Origin: Halobellus salinus
GTDB taxonomy: Archaea > Halobacteriota > Halobacteria > Halobacteriales > Haloferacaceae
DNA: 64,000 bases
NCBI RefSeq assembly: GCF_014646875.1
Contig: NZ_BMOC01000003.1
Location: forward strand, 124,001 to 188,000
Reading direction: 5' to 3'
A program made the translations under genes and the position numbers. This document shows positions 47,201 to 56,900 of this stretch, piece after piece; position 1 is the first letter of the stretch; each line of letters begins with the position of its first letter. Under the pieces are notes generated by a model that saw only the letters and a list, made by a program, of their open reading frames with translations, was not told the DNA's origin and did not search any database.

Positions 47201-48454
47201 TTCTTGATTTTCTCCTGCAACTTGGCTGAAAATATCTACCGCGTTTTCGGAATCTGCCACACGTGCATCGGCACACACGATGCCGACTTCTGGAAGTTCA
47301 AAACCGTGTTCCCCCTCTTGTTCAGAACGTTCCCTGGCTTTGAGATACAGACTGAGTGCCGCGATCTGGCACGCTCTGAGGTCGATATCCACTCCATAGA
47401 TATTATTCTGAAGAATTTTCTTGGGAACCTCTTCACGAGGTATTTCCGAACATTCGTTCCACCAAATACGTTCTAAAACATCAAATGCATAAAGAAGGAA
47501 ATGCCCACTACCACAGGCTGGATCGATGACCCGTATTTCAGAGGGGTGAGTGAAATCAGTACTCGACATATGGTCTCCTTCCTCAACTAGATAAGTACAG
47601 AGGTCTGCGATGTCTGTCGCGTTTTCAGATGAAACGTCCCGATTAATCCGCTCTGAAGGTGTTAATGAGGACTGCTCCTCAATCGTACTGTCAAGTTGAT
47701 TCGTAGATTCAAGATACAGTTTCCCGAGGCTGTTATCTGTGAGGCTTCGAACTACCCAATGCGGGGTGTAAAACTGATTAGCAGCCGGAACATCCTCAAT
47801 GTCTAACCGTCCTTCTCGTGCCTTCCGTTGCACCTCCTCTAAGCGCGGTGTGTTATAGTATTCGTAGACCCACCCAAGAACGTCGTCAGCCCGCCATACG
47901 CTGTCAGGGACCTCAGCGAGTTTTCTGCAAAGCTCTTCGTAGGTATCATTGTCCGGGTCAATCAGACTGTACGCCGAGGAACGATCGAACAGTATCTCGA
48001 TTTCCTCAGCGAGATCGTCACAGGCGCTGTGATACGCCTCCAGAATCGCTTCGTCTTCCAGGAGGAACTCCTCGTGGACCAAGGTCTCGGCGGCTGGCGT
48101 TAGGCCGTTCTGCTTGAATACGGTAACCTCCTCGTCTATGAACTCCCGGATTTCCATACACCGCAGCGCTGCAAGACGGTTGACGATGGTGTACCCAACA
48201 CCCGTGACGTACTGCTCGAACGCCTCGTCCCAGGTGGTTCCGTCGACGGCTTCGAGTTCGATCGCGTCGACGAGCTCCGTATCCTCGTCCAGCGATTCGG
48301 ACTCCTCCGGCTCGTCATCGAGACCCTTTTGTGTCAGTTGGAACCGGACGTTGTCCTCGACACGCTCGCGGAGGTCTTCGACGACGTCTTCGAGATGTTC
48401 GCGTTCGGCCTTGTCCAGTTGCGCCTTTCGGTGAGAGGGTGAATCGGCATTCAT
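44219..48454 (-). CDS. pglX: BREX adenine-specific DNA methyltransferase PglX
   Basis: 1411 residues. PglX marks host DNA by N6-adenine methylation and provides BREX specificity. The SAM-binding motif I is IDPACGSGHFLLYAFDVL (near 310) and the catalytic motif IV is VALMNPPYGAKKR (near 511), so this is an N6-adenine (gamma-type order) enzyme. After the methyltransferase core comes a target-recognition region (about 590-800) and a long charged helical C-terminus. The start at 48452-48454 is MNADSPSHRKAQLDKAEREH; TATA-like sequences lie in 48465-48505. Codons for roughly 47.96-44.35 kb are clearly more AT-rich than both ends of the gene and the neighbours. Confidence 0.92.
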   Translation of the reverse strand: MNADSPSHRKAQLDKAEREHLEDVVEDLRERVEDNVRFQLTQKGLDDEPEESESLDEDTELVDAIELEAVDGTTWDEAFEQYVTGVGYTIVNRLAALRCMEIREFIDEEVTVFKQNGLTPAAETLVHEEFLLEDEAILEAYHSACDDLAEEIEILFDRSSAYSLIDPDNDTYEELCRKLAEVPDSVWRADDVLGWVYEYYNTPRLEEVQRKAREGRLDIEDVPAANQFYTPHWVVRSLTDNSLGKLYLESTNQLDSTIEEQSSLTPSERINRDVSSENATDIADLCTYLVEEGDHMSSTDFTHPSEIRVIDPACGSGHFLLYAFDVLERIWWNECSEIPREEVPKKILQNNIYGVDIDLRACQIAALSLYLKARERSEQEGEHGFELPEVGIVCADARVADSENAVDIFSQVAGENQELQDSLEDLLTQFEDIQGLGSLLKIRDSISEEFLDRQAKLTESWGSARSLSAFLDELHDAISEQRDNESFLAQDLKSFLRLLQVLSQDYDVALMNPPYGAKKRMPEEVSDYVEEHYEYGPEYYINFFEVCESVLKKGGRIGMIVPRTFMFKSSFQDFREDFIGSEGSFDFLAEYGNDVLDNATVRTAGTVVRVDTQTNKESSGTFFRLHDVDTYDKQETFVEAAFGEQSGDIPRKYVRPISEFDLIPGSPLSYWTSNDLRALYDSETVFDDENGSLEKRKGLGSAKQGLSTADNARFVRKFWEGTSDYWTPFAKGGKDAWILPNLNLVLGWGKNGEELKRFEGSYIRNEDAYFKEALTWTYMKAGGRRFGYLHPDSVFGRAGCVFVPDRDVWDILSYANSSLTTYLMICQTPDRQWEVGYVSRLPWREDIINQSDLDVQAKEIAGILLALRSDDITSPHYTGPALLKQVEDGEPDALFDHPHRTVLDELPIPKNDQKLSPTASISELSTATDKRKEKLQGRLQEKADYIDEYVFDLFEVDEEGREEVYREIALRTNEDPRQTEEYDPESVTETRENTVKYVKDLLVHLTHRIIQEDPDGIVEVPTEVQSSRETLQEDIVSKFESIFAEEYESRLAEIDSLLGNKERAEEAYPNLRDWLQQGLFEYLTQQFENRPVLWKLTTKNLVPDPEGEGFSCLLNYHQFDTGTFDRLESQYLEPRKAELRERRNAAERRRSDDSLSASERAKATERFEQCKSGLQQIEQFQDAIQNLIKESPRDWGEEDRETAKALEDSVEQFREITEEKIRCYERLMEIKDESELEDTFSASFVETLRENKEEWISAIEDLEYAAESHATSANEPVEAHLYDLLTYFGDELKGSVWPTSTGILSIGYYPKKQADDLLNENGQPKESLIDEEAKLLAQIASEFEQYETLADEIESKCDDLASRIPSEWEERALSEITTAGYHPNHKHGVEINITPLADAEIVPKTVDDDVL

Positions 48455-48535
48455 TAAAACATAACCCAGTATACTACCACCGACTGACACGAGCGTCTTT
48501 AATGTTGCCGACGAGCCAGTCGCCCTCCGCGACGG

Positions 48536-49042
48536 TCACCAGGTGAGCGAGAGCCCCTCGATCGTAATGTTCGGCAAGCCGACCGCTGGGGGCGACAAGT
48601 CGCTGAATCCGCCGTCGTCGGTTAGGATGAGTGGGTGCTCGGTCCGATGCTCGTACGCGAGTGATAGAATCGGGACGTCCTTCGCCTGGATGTCCAGTAG
48701 CTGTGCAAGAAGCCTGTTGTTCGTTCGGCCACGGACCTCCGCGAGATCCACGTCTCGGAGCTGCGCTTGATCGAACGGGACGAGAACGTCTTCACACGAG
48801 TATAGCAACGTGAACAGTTTCGTCAGGATATCCTCTATTTCGGCTTCAGAGACTCGTTTGGACCGAAATAGCCCCTGCTGTATCTCCTCCAGCATATACG
48901 CCGAGAGGACCGTCTGGTGGCGGCCCTCGTACAACTCCTCAAAGAAGTACAGCCGCTCGCGAAGTTCGTTGGAATAGATCTCAACTGGAAATTCCTCGGC
49001 TGTTGCTACGTATATCCAGACGTTACTATCCAGGATCAGCAT
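48536..49042 (-). CDS. PIN-domain protein inside the BREX operon (toxin-like)
   Basis: 168 residues. The N-terminal LILDSNVWIYVATAE carries the first PIN aspartate, LSAYMLEEIQQGLF the conserved glutamate region, and ILSLAYEHRTEHPLILTDDG the C-terminal acidic pair. PIN domains are Mg-dependent RNases, usually VapC toxins. A 55-residue gene ends 5 bp upstream, as an antitoxin would. It lies between a protein remnant and pglX, 81 bp from pglX. It may be a nested toxin-antitoxin pair or a BREX-associated nuclease (inference). Confidence 0.75.
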   Translation of the reverse strand: MLILDSNVWIYVATAEEFPVEIYSNELRERLYFFEELYEGRHQTVLSAYMLEEIQQGLFRSKRVSEAEIEDILTKLFTLLYSCEDVLVPFDQAQLRDVDLAEVRGRTNNRLLAQLLDIQAKDVPILSLAYEHRTEHPLILTDDGGFSDLSPPAVGLPNITIEGLSLTW

Positions 49043-49047
49043 CCAGG

Positions 49048-49215
49048 TCAGTCGTCAGCCGCGAGTTGCTCTCTCTCGTCCGACGACTCGGTGCTGAGAT
49101 TCGCTCGGTCCCAGTCGACGCCCCGATTGAGCGCCGCCAGCTCCGCTTCCAGCTCGGCGGGCTCATCGTCACCGTCTTTCGCACGGGCCCACAGTTCTGC
49201 TGTTTCTTCGCTCAT
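49048..49215 (-). CDS. Small acidic partner of the PIN protein (putative antitoxin)
   Basis: 55 residues: MSEETAELWARAKDGDDEPA, then ELEAELAALNRGVDWDRANL, helical and strongly acidic. It has no ribbon-helix-helix or AbrB signature, so the antitoxin call rests on size, order and 5-bp spacing to the PIN gene. An AT-rich TATA-like stretch (AGATTATTATGCG, minus strand, about 49254-49266) could give the pair its own promoter separate from the BREX operon. Confidence 0.55.
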   Translation of the reverse strand: MSEETAELWARAKDGDDEPAELEAELAALNRGVDWDRANLSTESSDEREQLAADD

Positions 49216-49305
49216 AACGGTCTCTCTGCTGCTATTGGTCAGTAGTGTAGCCACGCATAATAATCTTGGCGACCGGCTGTGAGACAGGTATGGCACGCTC
49301 GGGCG

Positions 49306-49554
49306 CTACGATAGCTCTACGCTTCGAAGTCGGTTGTGTACGTCGGGTTCGATCATAACCTGATTGTCGAACGGTGCCAGCAAGAGGTCTGATTCGTCGG
49401 TGAGTGCCTCGAGGATGTCCTCAGCCAGCCGGGTGTTGACGTGCTCAAGCACTGCGAGGAGCATCGAAGTGACGCGGTTCTCTCCCTGTGTGTACGTCGA
49501 AAACAGCGGGGTTAGCAACCCGAGTATCGACTTTGGAGTTCTGGAACCCCTCAT
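49306..49554 (-). pseudogene. N-terminal stub of a nuclease-like BREX-accessory protein
   Basis: 82 residues, starting 12 bp after brxC. ILGLLTPLFSTYTQGENRVT, then SMLLAVLEHVNTRLAEDIL, resembles, from memory, the N-terminus of defence-locus proteins whose next domain is PD-(D/E)XK-like. The frame stops at RSVELS just after EPDVHNRL, where that catalytic domain would be expected. It is therefore most likely a remnant; a short functional protein is possible. The PIN-antitoxin pair lies where the rest of the gene would have been. Confidence 0.5.
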
Positions 49555-49566
49555 CTGGTTGAGAGG

Positions 49567-52500
49567 CTACTCTTCGATCAGCACGATATCCCCATCGTCG
49601 ACGTCGTCCAAAGCATCCCTGACTGCGCGGATCCGAGCAAGCAATTTCTCGGCTTCGTCGAGGAGCTCCGTCGCCCGTTCGTCAGTCGGTCTGTCGTTCG
49701 CATCGACTAACCCCGTCACCTCATCAGTGACGTCAGCGTTCGGAAGCTCTTGCCGGAGCTCTTCGGCGACGCGCTGGAGCTCCGCCCAGATGTCGTCCCC
49801 ACCAATAACTGGCATAGTGAGGAGTCGCTGAACCTCCTCGAGTGACGGTGGACGCGAGGCATCCAGTGCATCCCCGATTGACTCCGTAGTGGGCGACTGT
49901 GGGTGCTCGGCACGGAGTGTCCTGTACCTGTCTTTTAGTTGTGACCACGGGCTCGGATCCCCCTGTAGGATCTCTCGAGCCCTTTGATACGCCTTGATCT
50001 GCTGATCGAACGCAGCATCGACGATCTGGGCCTCTTCGATCTGACCATCATTCGACGCGGCTTCGAGCACCGACTCAATATCGCCAAACGACACACCGTC
50101 GAACGTTGCTGTGGCATCGTCAAGCAGCGTGTTGACCGTCGACTCGTTCTTGCGAAGCCATTCGGTCAGCTCCACGCAAATTTCGTCGGGGTCTGACGAG
50201 TCGGCGGGCTCACCCGTCACCCGACGGTACTGTGCCGAGAGTTCGTCGACACGGTGGCCCGTCGCATCCGCAAGGCGCGACGTTACGGTCGTCTTCGTCT
50301 GAACAGACCCGCTCTCCGCGGTCGTCTGCATCCGCGAGGTGATCGTCGCACCGGGGTAGAGGTCCTCCATCAGTTCGAGCGTACTGGTGAACTGACCCCA
50401 GAGCGTTTCTCTGCCGTCTACTACAGCGAAGAGTTCACGGCCATCCGCGAACGTCTCCGCCTCCGATTGAATACCGTCCTCGACCAGTTCTGACGTGGTG
50501 ATATCGTTACCACTGTACGCGGGCGACAGCACACGCTCCAGGGAATCCAGAGACACGTCGAACTCGGGTGAAACACTCTTGAACGTCCGCTTGACGAGCA
50601 CGCTGTTATCAGCAACCCACGAGGCGAGTTCTGCTACCCACTCGTCTGGATCGCTGCCTCCGGGGTCGTGCCCGATGACCGTCGATACGACCTTCCGAAT
50701 CTCCTTGGGATTGACCGTGTCGACGCCGAAGCGCACCTGTAACGACGTGAGACCGCCTTTCGTCCGGACCTGCCGCCCGATCGCCGCTGGATCGGTCACG
50801 TAGTCTGTGTCCTGCTTCAGTGCGACCCTCTCGTTCGATGTCGCGAGCGTGACGAGCAGCGCTGCAATCGACTCTTGTGGCGTCCCGCGGTAGTCCCCGT
50901 TCGCTGTACGCGTTTGCTGGAGCAGCGTTTCGACGTCCACTGCAGTCTGTGATTCGTACTCGTCGATGAACTCCCGGCACCAGCCGGTATCCGCGATCTC
51001 CGTGCTCGACGTATCGACGCCGAGCATCACAGCGTCACCATCGCCGAGTGGCCAGCTCCCACTTCCACGGAAGAATTTCGCCAGCTCCTTTGCGTCGTCC
51101 ACCTCGACGAGCGGCCGCGAGAGGACCCTCCGAGTCGAGCCAAAGACCGCCTGCACCTGGTCTTCGACGACCTCGTCCAGAACGCTTGGTCGCTCACCTC
51201 GGTAATCGTGGACTGTGTGGACGGACGCGTTTTCGAGGAGTTCGCTCACGGACGACTCCAGCCGCCGTTTATCAGTCCGGTGTTCCCGTTCGAGCTCCTC
51301 GTGGCTCTCGGTCTCCTCGTCCAGCACCTGCCCCATCCCGATAACGTTGCGAATCCTGTCGAGTGTCGTCTCGGGAACGTCGATCGCGATGAGGACGTGT
51401 TCGCCACCATCGCGTCCGTCGTTCACATCCTGCCACGTCTCCACCTGATCAGAGACCGTATCGGGGTCGTCGGCGAGGACGCGAATTCGGACGGCATCGT
51501 ACTCCGGGCTCGGTGCTCTGTCCACTGGGTCGAGGATGGAATACTCGTAGCGGAGTGGAACGAGTCGCTCGTCACCGACATCGGCCTCGTGCCGGCTGTT
51601 GTCGCTCCTGAAGAAGTCGTCGTTCTCCCGGAGTCGCGTCTCCAGCCAGGCGGAGAGTTGGTGTGGCGAGATCTGCTCTGCTTTCGTCTGTGCCCGACTC
51701 AGGATACTCTCCTGTTCCTCCGAGACCAGCGTGTACACCTCGTCGTCTTGATCGTTCGTCTCGGTGAGCACTTTCCGCTTATCGACGAGCGTGTTGAGTG
51801 CCGATCGAGTCTCCTCGACGCGTTCGTCAACCGATGCATTCACGTTGTCAAGCATCAACCGCCCGAGATTCTCCGGCGTCGCAGGGACAGCCGGTATCTG
51901 GTTCAGTAGATACAGCGCCTTCGAGACGCGGACTTCCCACGCCTCGGTGTTCCCATCGAAGGTCGGGATCAACGTGTTTTCGAGCATCTCCTGCACCCAC
52001 AGCGGCACGTATGTCGTCTCCTCAACGAGCAGATTGAACAGTTCGTCCCACGTAACGAGGGCACCCTCCTCCGCATCGGCCCAGCCGAACTTCGTGAACA
52101 GCGACCGCACCAGAACGAGCAACGCACGGCCCTGGATGTAGTCACGGTCGGTGGCTCGGCCTTGCGTGATCAGCTCCTGCATCACCGTCCGCAACAGGGT
52201 CAGGTCGTACTCGCGGAACGGATACGATTCGACGGGGTCAGGATCTGCACTCCCGACTGGTGAATACGCCTCCAGCGAGAGGTCCGGCGTCGATGAGATG
52301 AGCGAGGAGACTCGGGACCTGCCTGTACCGTCCTTCTTGAGCCAGCGTTTCCGGACGATGATTTCCGTGTCCGCCCCTTCGAGTGGCACCTGCTGATGCG
52401 TCCAGTGGTCCTCGGAGGGGTTTCCGATGAGGCTTTCCCGTGTCGCAGGAAGCGAGTACTGGCCGGTGGTCACGACGACCGGATTCGGCCCGTATTGGAG

Positions 52501-53364
52501 CGCTTCCATCGTCTCCTCGAACTCGCGATAGCGATGCCGGCTATCGCCGACAAACAGCGCGACCTCGTCGAGGCCAAGGAGGAGCTCGGTATGCGGGCCT
52601 TCTCCGTTTAGTGCTGCAGTCACGGTCTCGACGCGTTCGACCAACTCACCGGGATCGAACGACTCGGGGTCGACCTCCGCTTCGGCCCGCTCGATGGACG
52701 CTTTCACGCCGTCCCGGCTGTCGAGCTCGGTCCCTGTCGTCTCCGACAGTGCTGGGAGTGCCTCGTAGAGCCACCGCCGCAGCGAAGCACGCTCTTCGAG
52801 CACGTCTTCGAACGTCTGCCCATCGCATTCGGTGGTTTGGAGCGCGCCCCAGACGCCGTCGTACTCCATATCGACGGTCCAGGCCCACTCGAGCAGCCAG
52901 TTGGGGTCGGTCGGATAACCGAGTTCGCGTCCGATCGCCTCGAAGATGAGGAACGGGAGTGGCGGTTCCTTCGAGGCATCCCGGTCGAGGAGGTTCAGGA
53001 ACACCGGTTTCAAACGCTCCACGTGTGAGTCGTCGATCGACTTAGCGAGGTTATCGAACCCAGGCCACTGCTTGGCGAGTTTGGTACCCAGATGTGCAAA
53101 CTCGGACTCGGTATCGGCGACGAGACCGATGAGCTTCAGCAGGTGTGTCTTTCCCGATCCGAACGTCGCGTGGAGATAGAGGAAGCGAGCGGCCTCTCCT
53201 GGATGTGTCTCGATGATGCTACCGAGTTCAGTAAGGACACGCTTTGCACTCTCCGTCTCGTGGAACTCGACGACATCGGTCTCAGCCCGTTCCCGAGCGT
53301 TGACTTTCTGGACTTCTTCGAGCTGTCGGGTTGGGTCGCTGCGGAATAGATTGCTGATACTCAT
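49567..53364 (-). CDS. brxC: BREX P-loop ATPase BrxC/PglY, first copy
   Basis: 1265 residues. The N-terminal ATPase has Walker A in FLYLHATFGSGKTHLLKLIG (about residues 60-80) and a likely Walker B in LLLGLDEVALFVGDSRHRYR. The long remainder is helical, with insertions and an acidic C-terminus. BrxC/PglY is a large AAA-type ATPase needed for BREX. It overlaps brxB by one base (TAATG stop-start), so translation is coupled. It differs strongly from the other BrxC-type protein in this locus. The C-terminal end runs to DDGDIVLIEE. Confidence 0.87.
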   Translation of the reverse strand: MSISNLFRSDPTRQLEEVQKVNARERAETDVVEFHETESAKRVLTELGSIIETHPGEAARFLYLHATFGSGKTHLLKLIGLVADTESEFAHLGTKLAKQWPGFDNLAKSIDDSHVERLKPVFLNLLDRDASKEPPLPFLIFEAIGRELGYPTDPNWLLEWAWTVDMEYDGVWGALQTTECDGQTFEDVLEERASLRRWLYEALPALSETTGTELDSRDGVKASIERAEAEVDPESFDPGELVERVETVTAALNGEGPHTELLLGLDEVALFVGDSRHRYREFEETMEALQYGPNPVVVTTGQYSLPATRESLIGNPSEDHWTHQQVPLEGADTEIIVRKRWLKKDGTGRSRVSSLISSTPDLSLEAYSPVGSADPDPVESYPFREYDLTLLRTVMQELITQGRATDRDYIQGRALLVLVRSLFTKFGWADAEEGALVTWDELFNLLVEETTYVPLWVQEMLENTLIPTFDGNTEAWEVRVSKALYLLNQIPAVPATPENLGRLMLDNVNASVDERVEETRSALNTLVDKRKVLTETNDQDDEVYTLVSEEQESILSRAQTKAEQISPHQLSAWLETRLRENDDFFRSDNSRHEADVGDERLVPLRYEYSILDPVDRAPSPEYDAVRIRVLADDPDTVSDQVETWQDVNDGRDGGEHVLIAIDVPETTLDRIRNVIGMGQVLDEETESHEELEREHRTDKRRLESSVSELLENASVHTVHDYRGERPSVLDEVVEDQVQAVFGSTRRVLSRPLVEVDDAKELAKFFRGSGSWPLGDGDAVMLGVDTSSTEIADTGWCREFIDEYESQTAVDVETLLQQTRTANGDYRGTPQESIAALLVTLATSNERVALKQDTDYVTDPAAIGRQVRTKGGLTSLQVRFGVDTVNPKEIRKVVSTVIGHDPGGSDPDEWVAELASWVADNSVLVKRTFKSVSPEFDVSLDSLERVLSPAYSGNDITTSELVEDGIQSEAETFADGRELFAVVDGRETLWGQFTSTLELMEDLYPGATITSRMQTTAESGSVQTKTTVTSRLADATGHRVDELSAQYRRVTGEPADSSDPDEICVELTEWLRKNESTVNTLLDDATATFDGVSFGDIESVLEAASNDGQIEEAQIVDAAFDQQIKAYQRAREILQGDPSPWSQLKDRYRTLRAEHPQSPTTESIGDALDASRPPSLEEVQRLLTMPVIGGDDIWAELQRVAEELRQELPNADVTDEVTGLVDANDRPTDERATELLDEAEKLLARIRAVRDALDDVDDGDIVLIEE

Positions 53365-53951
53365 TATTGGAGATGCACCTCCCGGATTTGGCCGTCGATC
53401 TGGTGCGCCGGGTAGTAGTGCCGCGAATCGCCGCCGAAGAAGCTCAACTTCCCACCAACGACATCACCTGGGAAGGGAATCCCGATCGTCGATCGGACGT
53501 TTCGACGGTCGAGTTCGTCAAGGAGTTCCGAGGCGCGCGTGAACGGATAGAGGCTGCCGAGGTTGAGTAACAGGACGATGTGGCTCTGGGTTTCGAGTTT
53601 GTCATCGTCGATTTCGTTCGAGATCATCTCTTGGACCAGTTCGTCGGCAAGCCGGTCCTGCATCGTCCCTTCGATACGTTCTGAGGTTGTTTCCCCACCG
53701 AGCACCACCGAGAGATTGTATACTTTCGTCTTGGGGAGGAGTTCGTCAAGCCAGATCGGCTGCACGGTGACTCCATCGTCGGGTGAGGGTGCTTCGTTAG
53801 CTCCATTTGCCCACGCACTCAGCCGTTCTGCAGTGCGGTGTTCGATCGCTGGGTCGATAGCAGCGATGACGAATGGATTCCGGATACCGGCCTGACCGTC
53901 GGCGAACGTGCAGAGCTTCTTTTTAAACCCACGATACGGTGACTCGGTCAT
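53364..53951 (-). CDS. brxB: BREX protein BrxB (DUF1788)
   Basis: 195 residues. The DUF1788 pattern is visible: RNPFVIAAIDPAIEHRTAER at the start, HIVLLLNLGSLYPFTRASEL in the middle, and the family-typical end IGIPFPGDVVGGKLSFFGGD, then YYPAHQIDG. BrxB is a small conserved BREX protein of unknown mechanism, thought to act with BrxC and PglZ. Its start overlaps the stop of the second brxC by 4 bp (ATGA). Confidence 0.88.
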   Translation of the reverse strand: MTESPYRGFKKKLCTFADGQAGIRNPFVIAAIDPAIEHRTAERLSAWANGANEAPSPDDGVTVQPIWLDELLPKTKVYNLSVVLGGETTSERIEGTMQDRLADELVQEMISNEIDDDKLETQSHIVLLLNLGSLYPFTRASELLDELDRRNVRSTIGIPFPGDVVGGKLSFFGGDSRHYYPAHQIDGQIREVHLQ

Positions 53952-56900
53952 CGGATGACCACCCCCGAGTCCGTCGTGTCGATATATAGTTCTCGACTCT
54001 CGACGAGACGTTCGAGATGCCGGTCGATGCTCTCGCGGTCGTCCGGAAGCATACCGATCTGATCGACGTCATCGGGCGTCCGGTTGCCAACGATTGCAGT
54101 GAGTCGCGTGAGCCTGGATGACAACTCATCCATATCGCAATCAGTCGCTGTGGATAGTGGATCTGTATCAGAGATATCAGCAGCAGCCGAGACCAGTGTG
54201 TCCTCATCGTCTGAAGCGAGCGACGCGACAACTTGGTCGATCGTCTCGTACCAGCGCTGCATCTCTCGTAGCGGCTTGATATACTCACGTTCCATCGTAG
54301 GCTGTACACCTGCTGGAAGCTCTGTAGCTGGGATGACCCACGGATTGCTATCGATGCCCTCAACGAGGTCAGTGAGCCCTTGCTGGTCGCTGTAGGTGTT
54401 CCAAGAGCGCTGGAATTCGTTATCTAGCCCGGTTGTTGTCTCTGCGACGAGAGTCTTCCATCCGCCTGTCGTCCACCAGTTTCCACCGAAGTTTTCGAGC
54501 GCATCGCGCTGTCTAATGACTGCGGATAATGCTTCGTCGTCGACCCACTCGAACCGGTCGTCGCCCACCGTGAGTTGCGCGTCGAACCGGTAGAGTGACC
54601 CGAGCCGACGGGTCCAGACGTCTTTCACTTCATCGAACCACTTCTGTGCGTCGTTCGTCTGTTCGATTGCGTCTCCGAGTCCGTCTCCTTGCGATTTCAC
54701 GACGGACAACCGATCAGTAGTGGCGGTGATACGATCTGCCAGCTCCTCGATGAGCGCTTTGAGGAGCCCAGCGACAGCGTCAGAGTGGATATCGGTATCG
54801 ACGACCAGTTGGACATCCTCCTGAAGTCCAATGAGTGACGACCGTAACTGCTGGTTCGCTTCCTGTAGGTTGATGAGTCCGTCTGCGACCGTTTCTGTCG
54901 TTTTCTTGAAACCACCCTCTTCGAGGAGCTTCCCAATCGGCTCCCGCGGGAGTAGCTTCAGCCTCGTCGTCGAGAGCTGCTCTCGATCGAGTACAACCGA
55001 GTTTTCCAGCGTATTCCCGTCTTCGTCAACGGGAACCAATCGGCCCTCCCGACAGAACCCCCAAATGATCGCACAGAGCGCTGGACGAGCGTCGTCGTAG
55101 AACGGCTTCTCCGAGGTAATGCCATCGAGAACAGTATTCATATTGAGGCCGCCGTCGCGGTCTCTCAACTGTCGCCCCGTGAGAGCCATCACGTTACGCT
55201 GAATTGATTTCTTCCCCTGGCTTGCAGACGAATCAGACGATGGCACCTGAATCGTGTGCGCCCACGCAGGAAGTGGATCTCCTGTCGAGAGCTCCGCCAA
55301 TTCCTGCAGTCGATTGTCGGTCACCTGCAGCATCATCGGGTGGAAGTCATCGGGATATCCGACATCAACGGCAGTCTGAACGGCCGCGGAGATACCAGTA
55401 AGATCCGTTCGGTCTTTCACCGTATACGAACCGCTCTGCATCGCACTAACGAGTTTACTCCGAACAGCACTAGCACGCTGCTCAAGATCTCGTTCAACAG
55501 CTCTCGGTGCTTTTTGTGTCGAAATCGCGTCACGGAGTGCCCACCATTCGACGAGATGGTTTCGAAGATCCTCAAGACCATCCGTGTCTATCGTCCAGTA
55601 GAGAGTTTCCTCATCACTGTTATCGGCGGTGTAATCTGGGCGAATACCCTGTACTTCGATAGGGATATCAAGTCCCCCATCAGCGTCGACAGTAGTCTCG
55701 AAGTCGGTTCCATCGAGACGGAATTCATACGATACGGGATATTCATCGCCAGACTCTCCGTACGGAACCGATTCTGGCAGTGAGAGGTCTTGTATGATCC
55801 GATGCCAGAGATGCTCGTCCAGCGTTTGCAGTACAGCGTCCCAGTCGGGGTCGTCTTCGTTTGCCTCCGTATCTTCGTAGATAATCCGCTCTACCTGGGT
55901 CGCAAAGCGGTACCGAGCCCCCGTTTCATCCCCTGTCGGCCGGATGAACTTCTGGAGGCGTCCAAGTGACTCCTCGACTCGGTTCTGGGTACTGATCCAG
56001 GACTGACCGTTGAGATCCGACATCACGGAAACCGCGATGTTCCCCTCGTTGAGTGGGGCGATATCGTGGATGTGTTGGAGTAGGAGAACGGCTTTCGCGA
56101 CATCGAGATCGAATTCCTCCAAGTCCCCATCACGCACCTCGTCTTCGATCCCTCGACTCGCGTCAGAGCCTTCGATGACGCGCATATCCTGTTCGAGTAT
56201 CTCTCTGATCTCCGGCTTCACCAACTCGTAGAAATCCACGAGTGTGATAACACGGTCATCCTCACCCTCATCAACCCACTCCTGTAGGAGGTTGTGCATA
56301 AGCGCGAGAATGGCTCGTGCCGTGCCCGAGAAGATGGACTTCGCCGGGTCACTTGCCTCCTGGCGGAGGTTGAATAGGATCTCGAGGAACAAGGGGGCGT
56401 GGTACGGGAGAAACGGATAGAACTCGACGAGTTCCTCGTCGTCGATGCTGTCGAGTGGCGGTTTCGTATTCTGCTTGACTTCGTTGTAGACCAATGATTC
56501 GGTCGGCTTCACCGACGCTTCGTCGAGCACCTCTCGAACTGCCGTCTCCCCAACATCGGACTTCTCGAAGAGACGGCGCTTTGCGATATCGCCGACGTGC
56601 TTACTGGGGAGCTGATACCGGTGCGGGAATCGATCTTTGACGATACTGAAATCCGCACCGTGTGCAGCGAACTTTGGCTGGACGTCCTCGATCTTCGCTT
56701 GCGCGGTCGCGACCAACTGGATGTCGCCATCGCCGATGTCGTCGACGTTCTCGGCAAGTGTCTGAAGTTCGGTCAGTCGCCCGAAATCGGTCCCGATAAA
56801 GAGGCTCACCTCATCGAGGAGCAACACGAGCTTCACTGGTTTCCCTAGCTCTGCCTCCCGCTCGGTCCGTAGCTCTTCCAGCCTGCTCACGACCTCCTCT

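Noticed and set aside
39150-48454. DISARM system (helicase plus methyltransferase)
   Set aside because: An SNF2 helicase and a methyltransferase occur in DISARM too, but PglZ, BrxB, two BrxC ATPases and a BrxA-like protein are present, and no DrmA/DrmB/DrmC genes.
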